Program-made: the position numbers and the translations under genes | The notes under the pieces: generated by a model | What the model saw: the letters and a program-made list of their open reading frames with translations, nothing else | What the model was told of the DNA's origin: nothing | Database searches by the model: none | Origin: Emydura subglobosa | Taxonomy: Eukaryota > Chordata > Testudines > Chelidae | Length of the DNA: 64,000 nt | Direction: 5' to 3' | NCBI GenBank assembly: GCA_007922225.1 | Contig: ML679961.1 | Location: 3,632,477 to 3,696,476, forward strand | Part shown: piece by piece, positions 1 through 9,770 of the stretch | Numbering within the stretch: the first letter of the stretch is position 1 | Layout of the letters: every line of letters starts with the position of its first letter

Positions 1-1909
1 TTTGAAGAAGGACTTTATTATTTAACAGTCAGAGACACAGGCACATACTTTGTCCTGAAAATAATGACCCCTTCTGCTGTTAAAACAGCTAAAAGCCGAA
101 AGTCTCTGGAGTCTTACATAAAACGTGGTTTTACCAGCACTGTTAGCTCTGGTACTGAAAAACCGCAATGTGTCATTTGCTGCAAAGTTGTGTCTGCTGA
201 ATCAGTGAAACCATGCAAACTGCAGCAACATCTTGAAACTAGACGTCCTGAGCATAAAAATCAAAATGTGGATTTTTTCAGACATGGAGAAGCAGCAACG
301 AAGAAAGCCAGGCTTGATGCACATGGAAGTTTCCGACAGCAAAATATCCTTAGCTGTGGAGGCCTCTTGTTGCTGTGTTACTTCAAATTGCCTGTACCAA
401 AAGCTGCACATGATAGATGAGGAGCTTATTCTGCCAGCGTGCAGATATCGTGTCACATATGCTTGGCAATAATACTGCCAAAAAGCTTAATGTTCTGTCC
501 ATGTTGAATAATACTGTGAAACGCAGAATATGCGAGATGTCTGAAGATATCAGAAAATAAGTTGTGCACGAAATTAAACATTCTGCTTTCAGTATGTTCA
601 GCCTGCAACTTGATGAAACTGCTGACGTTACTAACTTCAGACAACTGATTGCATTCAAACAGTATGTTAATGCTGAGGAGGTTAAGGATGAATTCTTATT
701 CTGTCAACAACTTGAAACAACCACAGCAGCAGATTTTTAAAAAAGGTGAATGCCTTTTTTGAAAGCAATGGCATTAAGTAGAAAAACCTTTGTGGTATCT
801 GTACCGACGGTGCTCCTGCTATAATGGGTGCACAGTCTGGCCTTAAGCAGAGGGAAAAGTGCGTGTCACCTAATGTGATTGTCACTCATTGTGGTATCCA
901 GCGTCAAGTCCTAGCTGCAAAGACGTTGCCGATGTGCCTGAATGCTGGGTTGGATGTTTTTTTACAAGAAGTGAACTACATTAAAGCGCGTGCTCTGAAT
1001 AGTCGTCTCTTTCTAGAGCTCTGGAACGATGGGTGGGGAATATGAAGTTCTGCTTTTTCACACTCAAGTCCGATGGCTTTCTAGAAGACGCACATTAAAG
1101 TGTGTTTTTATACTTGGTGAAGAGATGGTGGAGTTTTTCCTGTGAGAGGACAAACAAGAGCTGAACAAAAAGTTCAGTGACAAGAAATGGCTTCTCTGCT
1201 TGGCATACCTAGTTGATGTCTTTGACAGCCTAAATGACCTCAACCTGTCACTTCAGGGCAAACGTTCAACATTAATAGACCTGACAAATAAAATCAGAGC
1301 CTTCCAGACAAAGTTGGATGTGTGGTGCAGGAAGTTGGATACAGACAGACATGGCATGTTCGACACTTTCCTCATTCAGCGAGGAGGAAATCAACATTGA
1401 TTGTGCAGTCAAGTCAGCTATCAGTTAACATCTGAGATCTCTTCACAAAGAGTTCTCGCACTGCTTCCTAATGCTACCGGAAGCATTTCATTCCTTGGTG
1501 AAGAACCCTTTCAGTGTGACAGCAGAGCAGTTACCTATTGAGGATATTCATGCACAGGAACAGTTTATCAACATGATCAATGTTGAAGAAGTGAAAGCAA
1601 AATTCACACAGCTGCCTAAACCAGTTCTGGTGCTCAATTGCAAGTGAATACCCACTGGTGTCTGAAATGGCCTGAGAGTCCTTCTGCCATTTCCCACTAC
1701 CTATGAATGAGAGTGGATTCTCCAACCTTCTCACAATAAAGACGAAATCTCAAAACCGGCTTGATGTGAAGGATGACGTCAGATGTGCCCTTTCCAAAAC
1801 AACGCCAAGAATAAAGCTTCATGTCTCAAATAAACAGCATCACCCATCTCACTGATTTTCAGCTGCTTCTGATCCTGCGGGGTTGCGACTCCCAGTTTGA
1901 GAACCATTG
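1..1909 (+). mobile_element. Decayed hAT DNA transposon (Buster/ZBED-like)
   Basis: The stretch carries a broken transposase and ends at 1892-1909 with a hAT-type terminus: read on the minus strand it starts CAATGGTTCTCAAACTGGG, close to the common hAT end CAGNGGTTCTCAAAC. The other terminus is not seen and probably lies left of the window, so the target duplication cannot be checked. The end abuts the 3' end of a minus-strand retroviral env, so the hAT probably inserted at or beside that retrovirus. Confidence 0.75.
64..1855 (+). pseudogene. hAT (Buster/ZBED5-like) transposase pseudogene
   Basis: A transposase would excise and reinsert the element in the nucleus. Seen here: an N-terminal BED-type zinc finger at about codons 35-66 (CVIC, then a His in QHLE), the RNase H-like core with LDETADV near 610 (first catalytic Asp) and CTDGAPA near 802-822 (second Asp), a long helical insertion around 1,050-1,450, and the C-terminal dimerisation segment FSNLL near 1,720 running to a stop at 1853-1855. 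The family position HxxxxH of the finger appears to read HLETRR, losing one zinc ligand. There is a frameshift near 345 and stops near 560, 738, 780, 1,144 and 1,650, so it is dead. The whole length (about 600 codons) matches domesticated ZBED5/SCAND3-type proteins, but the many breaks argue against domestication. Confidence 0.85.
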
Positions 1910-1953
1910 GGCTAGACCCCAAGGGAACCTACATGAGGTCTAGCCCAATGGTT
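1902..1953. repeat. 17-bp perfect inverted repeat at hAT/env junction
   Basis: Bases 1902-1918 and 1937-1953 are perfect reverse complements (AACCATTGGGCTAGACC and its complement) with an 18-base loop. The left arm contains the last bases of the hAT terminus plus its flank; the right arm lies inside the last codons of the env reading frame. It is discussed as a finding. Confidence 0.9.
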
Positions 1954-3445
1954 TGCAACCAGTCGATCTTTTGAATCCAGCATGTCAGAGCCAGGAATGA
2001 AACAGCCACCACTCTCTGAAACACCAAAATCACCTCAATTGGATATAAAGCCAGATTAAAAATCCCCATTGCCATGGGGGACCATCCCAACAGTGTCTCC
2101 CACCATTTATATTCCAGATCTTTGCTAACCCTCTCAATTCCTTGTTTAATTGTACTGGTGGAGTGATCAACAGTAACCATAATCCTATGTGCCTCTAGTT
2201 TAGCAGCATGTAAGTAATTCCTCAGAAGGGGATGCTGAAGCAAAATCTGTAAAACAATTAAATTCATCCCAATAGGTACAGATATTACATTTAAATACAA
2301 TATGTATTTCACTTTTAATTGGCTATATTTCAACTCAGGCACTTAAAATTTAAAATCACATTCTTCAATAGCTACAATGTGGAAAAACATCTATTTTCAT
2401 AGTGATGATAAGGTACATGATGCACATAATTAATTATGAGCACCAGGCACAAACTTCTAAAACATTCACAATTATCACCCACATACACACTTACAAATTC
2501 ATTTGCAAATGGATTAACGGCTTAACAACATTTTCCCTGTGTTATTTCTAAATGCACATCCTGTAGCTGCAAGGTATTTGGGGTGCATTGATATCCAATC
2601 CCAGGTTCTTCTAAGCAGGCTCCCAATTCTACTATCTTCCATCCCTGGCTTTCTTTTGTTACCCGTACCCTGTGATCCAGGGGCTCCATCACTGTTTGAT
2701 TAACATTAAGGCCCAAGGTTTCAGTGGGGGAACCCACCTTATTTCTGTTTCTGACATTAATAAAACAAATAAAAGATCTGGAGAAATCACTGTATCATAG
2801 GTAAAACTGACCATTTTACACCAGCATTGTAAATCCCATTCAGTCTGGATAGAATTTTTCCAAATTCCTAATTGCCAATCGGAGTGTCCCGCTCATACCA
2901 TCTTGAATCATTGCCTTTACCACATCAGTGATGCACAGCTGACTTTGCATGTGTGCCAGGGCCAAGGAAACATTACTGTGGAGGGCACCAGCCAGCTGCA
3001 AGAGGTGGAGGTGGTCCTTTTCTTGGGCTTACTCCCATTCCTCTAACACTTGTGCAACCCATCCTGTACGGAGCACAGCTGATCATCAGAGGCATTGCTA
3101 AATCCTTTCAGTTTTATGACCCACTGCATTCATTTTATTAGCAAGCATGTCCTCATTTATACTATTAAGAGCCCCTACCCCTGTTCCAAATGCTTCCAAT
3201 ATGTCCCTTTTTACATGGTCCTTGGGGGGGGGGGTCTAGAGACATCATGAAGAGTAATCCAATTTTTCCAGCCTTCATCTAATCGCTGGACAAACTTTTC
3301 ACAGTGGGGATCTATTGCTGAGATGTTTCCTAAGGTGAGGTTCACAATAACCTCTTTCAGGGTAAGGATTGGGTTAATCACCAATTGCTTCTTTGCATTG
3401 GTTTGAACCACATATGCTCCAATCAAATTAATTACAGGTGGTTCC
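1929..3445 (-). pseudogene. ERV env, 3' half (surface C-terminus and transmembrane subunit)
   Basis: Three minus-strand reading-frame blocks (3,426-3,211, 2,737-2,522 and 2,342-1,929) follow one another with frame changes. The first has helical sequence with N-glycosylation sequons (NLT, NIS). The second and the stretch after it are cysteine-rich (a CC pair near 2,527, then several Cys to about 2,370). The last carries a helical ectodomain, the WWETLLGWSP motif near 2,100 typical of the membrane-proximal part of a retroviral TM, then a hydrophobic span of about 25 residues (FNLALYPIEVILVF onward) as membrane anchor, and a stop at 1,929. Frameshifts break it. It would have mediated virion binding and membrane fusion. 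Confidence 0.65.
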
Positions 3446-3449
3446 AGAA

Positions 3450-3665
3450 TCCATACTTAAGAACATCATAATGACCATGCTAGGTTAGACCATTGGTCCA
3501 TCTAGCCCAGTATTCTGTCTTCCAACAGTGGCCAATGCCAGGTGCTTCAGAGCGAATTAACATAAAAAGTAATCAAGTGATCCATCCCGTTGACCTTTCT
3601 CAGTCACTGGCAAACAGCAATCCCTGCCTATCTTGGCTAATAGCCATTGATGGACCTAGAACAAG
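3450..3665 (-). mobile_element. CR1 LINE 3' fragment inside env
   Basis: Read on the plus strand, it matches the reverse complement of a common turtle CR1 3' region: phrases such as TTGGTCCATCTAGCCCAGTA, a following block about noise-free for 60 bases, and TGGCTAATAGCCATTGATGG. No coding potential remains. It lies next to, and in the same orientation as, the longer CR1 at 3,712-5,420, but its sequence belongs to a different CR1 subfamily, so two separate insertions are likely. The 47 bases between the two CR1 copies (3,666-3,711) are unassigned. Confidence 0.8.
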
Positions 3666-3711
3666 TAATAGGTTTACTTTTGCAGCAAGGATGATTTAGG
3701 TTAAGAACAAT

Positions 3712-5485
3712 GGAATCATAAAAGATTAGGGTTGAAAGGGACCTCAGGAGGTCATCTAGTCCAAATTCTGCTCAAAGCAGGATCAACCCCAACTAAATCA
3801 TCCCAGCCAGGGCTTTGTCCAGCCACACCTTAAAAACTTTGAAGGATGGAGATTCCATCACCTCCCTAGGTAACTCATTCCAGTGCTTCACCACCCTCCT
3901 AGGGAAAAAGTTTTTCCTAATATCCCACCTGGACCTCCCCAACTGCAACTTGCTCCTAGTTCTGTCTGCCACCACTGAAAAAAGCCTAGCTCCATCCTCT
4001 CTGGAACCCCCTTTCAGTAGTTAAAGGCTGCTATCAAATCCCCCCTCACTCTTCTCTTTTGCAAACTATACAAGCCCAGTTCCCTCAGCCTCTCCTCATA
4101 AGTCTTGTGCTCCAGCCCCCTAATCATTTTTGTTGCCCTCCACTGGACTCTCTCCAAATTGTCCACATCCGTTTTGTATTGGGGGGCCCAAAACTGGACA
4201 TGAGGAATGCGGCCTCACCAGTGCCGAATAGAGGAGAATAATCACTTCCCCAGATCTGCTGGCAGTACCCCATTAAATTTAGCCTAATATGCAGTTAGTC
4301 TTTTTGGCAATAAGGGCACACTGACTCATATCCAGCTTCATGTGCATTGTAACCCCCAGGTCCTTATCTGCAGAACTGCTGCCTATCCAGTTGGTCCCCA
4401 GTCTGTAGCTGTGCATGGGATTCCTCCATCCTAAATGCAGGACTCTGCAGTTGTCCTTGTTGAACCTCATCATATTTCTTTTGGCCCAATCCTCTAATTT
4501 GTCTAAGTCACTCTGTATCCTATCTCTACCCTCCAGCGTATCAACCACTCCCCCTGCTTATGGTCATCTGCAAACTTGCTGAGGGTGCAATCCACCCCAT
4601 CCTCTAGGTCATTAATGAAGATGTTGAACAAAACTGGTCCCAACCTGAGGCACTCCACTTCTTACCAGCTGCCAACTAGACTTTGAGCCGTTGATCGCTG
4701 CCCATTGAACCCGATGATCTAGCCATCTTTCTATCCATCTTATAGTCCATTCATCCAATCCATACTTCTTTAACTTACTGATAAGAATACTGTGGGAGAC
4801 CGTATCAAAAGCTTTGCTAAAGTCAAGGTATGTAACATCCATCGCTTTCCCCAGATCCACAGAGCCAGTCACCTCTTCACAGAAAGCAATCAGGTTGGTC
4901 AGGCATGACTTGTGCTTGGTGAATCCATGGTGACTGTTCCTGATCACCTTCCACTCTTCCAAGTGCCTCAAAATGGATTCCTTGAGAACCTACTCCATGA
5001 TTTTTCCAGGGACTGAGGTGAGGCTGACTGGTCTTTAGTTCCCTGGATCCTGCTTCTTCCCTTTTTTTGAAGTTGGGCACTATATTTGCTTTTTTCCAAT
5101 CGTCCAGGACCTTCCCCAGTCACCACAAGTTTTCAAAGATAATGGCCAATGGCTCAGCAATCACATCAGCCAACTCCCTCAGCACCTTCACATGCATTGC
5201 ATCTGGCCCCATGGACTTATGTATGTCCAGCCTTTCTAAATAGTCCTGAACCTGTTCTTTCACCTCTGAGGGATGCTCACCTCTTCCCCATTCTGTGCTG
5301 TCCAGTGCTGTAGTCTGGGAGCTGACCTTGTCTGTGAAGACAGAGGCAAAAAAAGCATTGAGTACTTCAGCTTTTTCCATATCATCTGTTACTAGGTTGC
5401 CTTCCCACATTCATTAAGGGGCCTACACTTTCCCCAGCTCCTCTTTCTTCCGTTTTTTGAAGATGGGCACCATATTTGCCCACTA
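3712..5485 (-). mobile_element. 5'-truncated CR1 LINE inside env
   Basis: A CR1 non-LTR retrotransposon in minus orientation. Its 3' tail starts near 3,712 with ATCATAAAAGATTAGGGTTG, the complement of the CR1 end. ORF2 pieces follow in order toward 5,410. A segment at about 5,444-5,482 repeats, with few differences, the sequence at 5,049-5,087, so the 5' end is rearranged or a second small fragment is joined there. The element splits the retroviral env between about 3,445 and 5,495. Confidence 0.88.
3793..5410 (-). pseudogene. CR1 ORF2 reverse transcriptase pseudogene
   Basis: Four minus-strand blocks read as CR1 ORF2. 5,410-5,120 has the linker and start of the RT ([22 protein letters not shown]). 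4,971-4,612 has RT fingers and palm (SCLTNLIAFCEEVTGSVD, YLDFSKAFDTVSHSIL with the first catalytic Asp). 4,548-4,279 has thumb and beyond ([16 protein letters not shown]). 3,975-3,793 has the ORF2 C-terminus ([18 protein letters not shown], [12 protein letters not shown]). The block containing the YxDD box, near 4,550-4,610, is broken by a frameshift. The endonuclease domain is missing by 5' truncation. The protein would nick target DNA and copy its own RNA; this copy cannot. Confidence 0.88.
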
Positions 5486-5494
5486 TATATTAGA

Positions 5495-6210
5495 ACCACA
5501 CTTCTATACCTTTTACTCCCTGGGGTCCCTGAATTTGCCTTTCCCTGTCATATTGGACTGCATATTAATAACCATTTTACCAAAGCACCTTCTGACTACT
5601 TTATTATCCATACATCCTTTGTCTCTGTTACACATTTCATGAGGGCCTGGGGCCTCCAACGTACAGGGCAAAATAACCTTCTGGTGTCACTATCTGTACT
5701 CTTGCCTCCCCCAGATCTTCTCTTCCAGTGTTCAGGGTAGAAAGGGATTGTTTCAGCCTAAAATGAATTGTCTTTTCCACTGCAATTGTCTCCTTGGGGA
5801 TGCAAGCCCAGAAATGAACACATTCAGGCTCACCATTGTAAAAAAACAAACAAACTACCAGTTCCCATCCATTGGCAACCGCATATATTTAATCATCATT
5901 ATAAAGGCTTTTTATTAAGTCTGTATATCCTGTTATTGTGCTGAGGGTGGAAGTCACTGGCTGGTGGGATGGTCGATCAAATTGGTATTACCATTCAACA
6001 TTTCCAGTTGCCCATTGTATGACACTCAGTTCTCCCAGAGATTTTTTGGAGTCCCACTGTGATGTGGTCACAGCATACTGCACTGTGCTCCACGGGATGT
6101 CTCCTCACACCTCAAGTGCAACAGGTTCTGGATTCACACCACCAAAGGAGCAGGATTGTGATGCAGATGCCAGCAAAAGCAGCACACAGGAGTGCAGCAT
6201 CTTCACGATC
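5495..6210 (-). pseudogene. ERV env, 5' half (leader and surface subunit)
   Basis: On the minus strand an ATG near 6,205 opens a short hydrophobic leader (MLHSCVLLLLASASQS) that looks like an env signal peptide, followed within about 25 codons by a stop. Further down, 5,849-5,637 gives an open block with spaced cysteines, and the next about 120 bases in another frame are cysteine-rich (CNRDKGC, then another Cys). The gene is then cut by the CR1 insertion and resumes at about 3,445. The total env length across the insertion, about 2.2 kb, is in the normal range for a retroviral env. Several stops and frame changes show it is not functional. Confidence 0.55.
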
Positions 6211-6479
6211 TTCCAACATCTACATGATTAATAATCTAAAACACAAAGCAAATCAAACATTCCCCCTCCCTATATAGTGGGAGGTATCACTAAACATTTG
6301 AGCTAAACTCCATAACTTTTACTCAGATCCCTCCAGGCCGGAGTCCATTCCTCTCCCCCTCCCCTTTTCCTTCTGGAGAGGGGGCTCTTGAACTTTTAAC
6401 TGGCTTTGAGCACCCTCTTGGGGCTCATTAAATTCATCAGCCCTGATTTGCTTAGGGCTGGCTAAGGCTGCACATGACT
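6211..6479 (-). other. ERV pol-env junction, no gene seen
   Basis: About 270 bases between the RNase H piece and the env leader with no open frame worth naming. An integrase of about 350 codons would be expected here in a complete provirus, so a deletion is inferred. A pyrimidine-rich run lies at 6,350-6,380. Confidence 0.5.
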
Positions 6480-7300
6480 GTTATTAATTTTGCCAGCAAG
6501 CACATATTTCACTGGGAAATAACACTGGGGACAATCCCACCAAATATTCCCACTGCTGGAAAACTCAAACTAGTGCCAAAACCTCCTTTTCACAGGGAGT
6601 AAATCCCCCTTCTACTTCACTTAAAGGTTTGGAGACATAAGCCCCAGGGCAGAGTCGTGTTCTGTGGTTCTGACTCAGTACAGCACCCATCATCCTTTCA
6701 GTAGTGCCAGCTGCAGCACAAATGGCTGTCCCATCCAGGAATATGGAGTTAAAGAATCAGCCTCACTCTCTGTTGATCAGGGGACCACCCCACCTGTCCA
6801 AAGTCAGTCCAAGATCATTTACTTGTTGGGAGCACAACCGGGCTTACAAAAGATTCAGGAAACTGGATTTAAAGTAACTCCCTATCCAATACTTCCAAAT
6901 TTGCTTCTCTGGTCTGAGTGCGAACCAGGATGTCATCCACATAAGAAATTCCACTATCCCGCACCTTTAACTACAAGGGGATGGCAAATAATAGGGACAT
7001 TTTCCCAGCCCATGGGGACCCTGGCAAAACACAACTGCTTCCCTTGAAAGGTAAAAGCAAATTTGTGATATGCTTCCTTCGGCTCATACCTTAGGCGCCA
7101 TCTCCAAATTTCCACCTGCAAGGGATCAGGGGCTCTGCCCTGACTTTTGTAAGGCCTGTCTCTCTTCTCTTTCTTTTCTCCCCTTTAGCCCTTCCCTTCC
7201 TTTAGAGTCTTATCTGGGAGGGCGATTGCTTTAAACCAGATCGCTTCATGTGGAGCCACAAATCCTCTATGACCATAAAATAAAGGCCAATCTTGGGCCC
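6480..7300 (-). pseudogene. ERV pol fragment: reverse transcriptase and RNase H
   Basis: Minus-strand translation around 7,080-6,970 shows FAFTFQG...RVPMGWENVP, the conserved RT palm entry, and YVDDILVRT at 6,943-6,917 with an intact YVDD catalytic box (6,932-6,943). Downstream near 6,620-6,550 comes FTPCEKEVLALV...WEYLVG, typical of the start of a retroviral RNase H. Between about 7,200 and 7,060 a deletion has joined unrelated parts of pol, since the RT fingers are missing. Frameshifts and stops interrupt the frame. This would have been the replication enzyme; it acts on viral RNA in the cytoplasm. Confidence 0.65.
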
Positions 7301-7861
7301 AATCCTCCTCCTGTTAATTTACTGCTTTTCTCAGAACTGCTTTCCAGGCTGTAATTAGAATCAGTAGCAACATTCCTTATTGCTTGACAACCATCTCTTC
7401 AAGAACAGTAAAATACTGACAGTAAAGTAAAGCCAGCTGTGTCTTTAACCCTTAATTTTTAAAACAAAAACACAAAAGAAAAGAAGCAGAGGAGTGTGTG
7501 GGGAGAAAGAAGCAGAAAGGAGGGGGGAAGAAGGGGAGACAGAAGAAGTGGAATGGGGGGAGAAAGGCGTGTGTGTGAAGAACAACTTAGGAAGGAAGAG
7601 AAACTTAAGCCATGAAAAAGTACATCCCAAGTCTGTGCTCCAGTTTAACGGGCCAACCAATTTCCCTGCAGCTCTAGCCTAGTCTGGGGTGAAGAAACTG
7701 AACTGTACCCATTTTCCCCCTCCTTGTTTACCCTTGGGGACCAATCTTCCTTATTGTGGGACCTATGGGCGTGGGTAGCCACAACTCTTCCAGTGTTTTA
7801 AGCAAGGGCCCATACAGGGACTACCCAGAAGAGCCCAAGGAAAAAGAAGCTCATGGGGACC
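7301..7861. other. No gene; purine-rich tract
   Basis: I see no convincing coding sequence. Bases 7,476-7,570 form a G/A-rich tract (AGAAGCAGA and GGAGGGGGGAAGAAGG-like runs), which makes a spurious open frame on both strands. The rest may be decayed ERV pro-pol sequence. Confidence 0.5.
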
Positions 7862-9010
7862 TGTGACGGGACCCCAGGGGTGCAACCTGGAACTGTGGGA
7901 CTGCTGTGCCCTCTTAACTCTCCAGCCTGGGCTAGCTCTCACCAGGCTTTGCCAGTGACAAGCAGAGAACCCCACCAGGCACTGTTATCACTCAGCCACC
8001 AGCATGCAGAGAGGCACACCCAGCTAAGTTGAATAAAGGCTCTCCAAATCTCTCATGAACTATATACAGGGAAAAGCCAGCAAATCTCCTCAGCCTTGCA
8101 CCCCAGGAATAGACCATCTTGCACTGCTTAAGACCTTCTCTTGAGTAATGCAAGTTTATTAATTGGTTCACCACTTTGTCAAAGGAAAGTGGACATGTAC
8201 CAGCCTTTGTAAACCGAGCAGATTTCCCAAGCACTTTAGCCAACTCACTCGAAAGCATAAAACATTAAAGTTTATTGACTATAGAAAGATAGATTTTAAG
8301 TGATTATAAGTGATAAGCATAGTAGGTCAGAGATAGTTACCAAAGAAAATAAAAAGTAAGCACACACTCTAAATCCCAAACCGTATTAGACGAAGCAGTA
8401 TTTGGTTCAAACAGCTTCTCGCCCCATTGGATGTTGCAGGTAGGTTACTGTCCTAAATACACAGGCTGACTTTCCTTTTCAGCCTGGCACCAGTCTCCTC
8501 AGTTCAAATCTTTGTCTGCTCAGCGTTCTTGTTGCCTTCAGTGTAGGTGGGGGAGGAAAAAGGTAAAAGCATGATGCCACTGTCCTCTAGTTTATATCCT
8601 TAGTCCATGTGCCTGGAAAACACTAGTCCAGACATGTCCTGATGGGCTTTGCTGAGTCCCAGAGATGAGTAATCCCCATTGTGTGGTGCTTGTGCAACTC
8701 TTTTACAGTATTGTAAATCCCGTTTACAACTCCCCTGCTGATCAATGGTTTTTAACACCCACCTGGGGGTGGGTCCTCTCCTTTGTTTTCACTGGATAAC
8801 TGGCAGTGGGAGACTCCCAAATTCCCAATATTTTTCAATAACAACCATACAACAAATGTGTGTAACTTCATACACACGGACGATATACATATTCTGACAG
8901 AACAAAGGGTTTCAGGGGATCATGACTTTTCATGTGGTACCTTACATGGCATGCTTTGTTTGTTTGTATCACAACCATATATTATTGATGAATATGGGGG
9001 TTAAAAGGTG
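7862..9010. repeat. Unclassified interspersed repeat, about 1.15 kb
   Basis: Starts TGTGACGGGACCCC, a start shared in form with the LTR-like repeats at 36,502 and 57,044. No coding capacity. I believe this is a repeat common in turtle genomes, but that is recollection rather than proof. It separates the ERV pol part from the gag-like stretch at 9,040-9,770, so it could be an insertion into one provirus. No target duplication was found at its edges. Confidence 0.45.
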
Positions 9011-9039
9011 CTACTTTGGAGTACAGCGTCAGAGGATAA

Positions 9040-9770
9040 TCCCTCTCATCATCATAAGAAGGATACAAATTGGGGTCCATTCCCCCTTCCCAAATTATGA
9101 CTCCCTCGAATCGCAGCCACAATTCCCTTTTGTTCTCCCAACCTGGCTCTTAGAGCATAAATCTGTCTCTTACATTCCCCATGATCCGCCTCGATCTCAT
9201 CATGGGAATCCTTCAGTAAGGCTCTAACAGTTCCTTCATTCTCCACTCTCTGCTGTTTCAATCCAGACACTTCCTGCTCCAGCTTCTCACTCACTCTTTC
9301 ACCGTCACTATCACACAGTTACTTTTGCATTGCCACTATCTGAGCTCCGAGGGTAACTGTTTCTTTTTCCTCTCTCAACTTTATATTTCTCTAATTCCTC
9401 CATTCTTACTTTTAACTGATCTATCTACTACCATCATTACCATCTGCCTACAGAGCTGCAGGAACACTCCGGGGCTGGTAAATCTTCCGGGTTTCCAGAG
9501 ACCATTATCATGCTCCTGTACAAAATCAAGATGTTTCCCAAAATAATTTCCAACTGTTCTTGCTTTCCAGATGTTCCCTTTCCTTCTGACATAATCCCTC
9601 GACCAGGACACCAGTCTGAGCCCTGAGCCCCAGTAATGAAATATATCCATACATTGATTGTGGACCATGACACAGGATAATTCCAGAGTGCTATCCTGCC
9701 TCACGTCCTCTCCTCTTGCACAGCACAGCAAAGCATTTGTACCAATCATCCTCTTTCTCTCCTCCACTGC
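9040..9770 (-). pseudogene. Retroelement gag-like fragment with coiled coil
   Basis: The minus frame 9,294-9,052 encodes about 80 residues of heptad-like, charged helix (SEKLEQEVSGLKQQRVENE) rich in Glu, Lys, Arg and Gln. The upstream minus frame 9,767-9,381 is open for 128 codons with Trp and Cys residues but no family I recognise. Placement upstream of, and in the same orientation as, the ERV pol suggests a gag or leader region; a coiled coil occurs in several retroviral gags. It could instead be a fragment of a host coiled-coil gene. No zinc knuckle was found. Confidence 0.35.

Larger units (their letters stand above)
1929..7300 (-). mobile_element. Endogenous retrovirus, minus strand, pol-env part
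   Basis: In minus-strand order the segment holds a reverse transcriptase piece (about 7,300-6,750), an RNase H piece (about 6,620-6,480), an env leader and surface subunit (6,210-5,495) and the rest of env with a transmembrane subunit (3,445-1,929). Protease, the integrase and the 3' LTR were not found; the integrase gap between RNase H and env is too short (about 270 bp) to hold it, so it was deleted. Two CR1 copies sit inside env. I cannot place it in a retroviral genus with confidence; the RT and env signatures are gamma/epsilon- or spuma-like rather than avian alpha-like. A gag-like stretch at 9,040-9,770 may belong to it. Confidence 0.7.

Noticed and set aside
64..1855. Domesticated ZBED-type host gene
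   Set aside because: Several stops and frameshifts, plus a hAT terminus right after the gene, show an ordinary dead transposon.
2953..3141. 62-codon plus-strand frame
   Set aside because: It lies opposite retroviral env coding sequence and has no domain.
3815..4241. Plus-strand frames over CR1
   Set aside because: They are complements of CR1 ORF2 and 3' UTR on the minus strand.
6664..7047. 127-codon plus-strand frame
   Set aside because: The minus strand of the same stretch encodes recognisable reverse transcriptase, so this is its complement.
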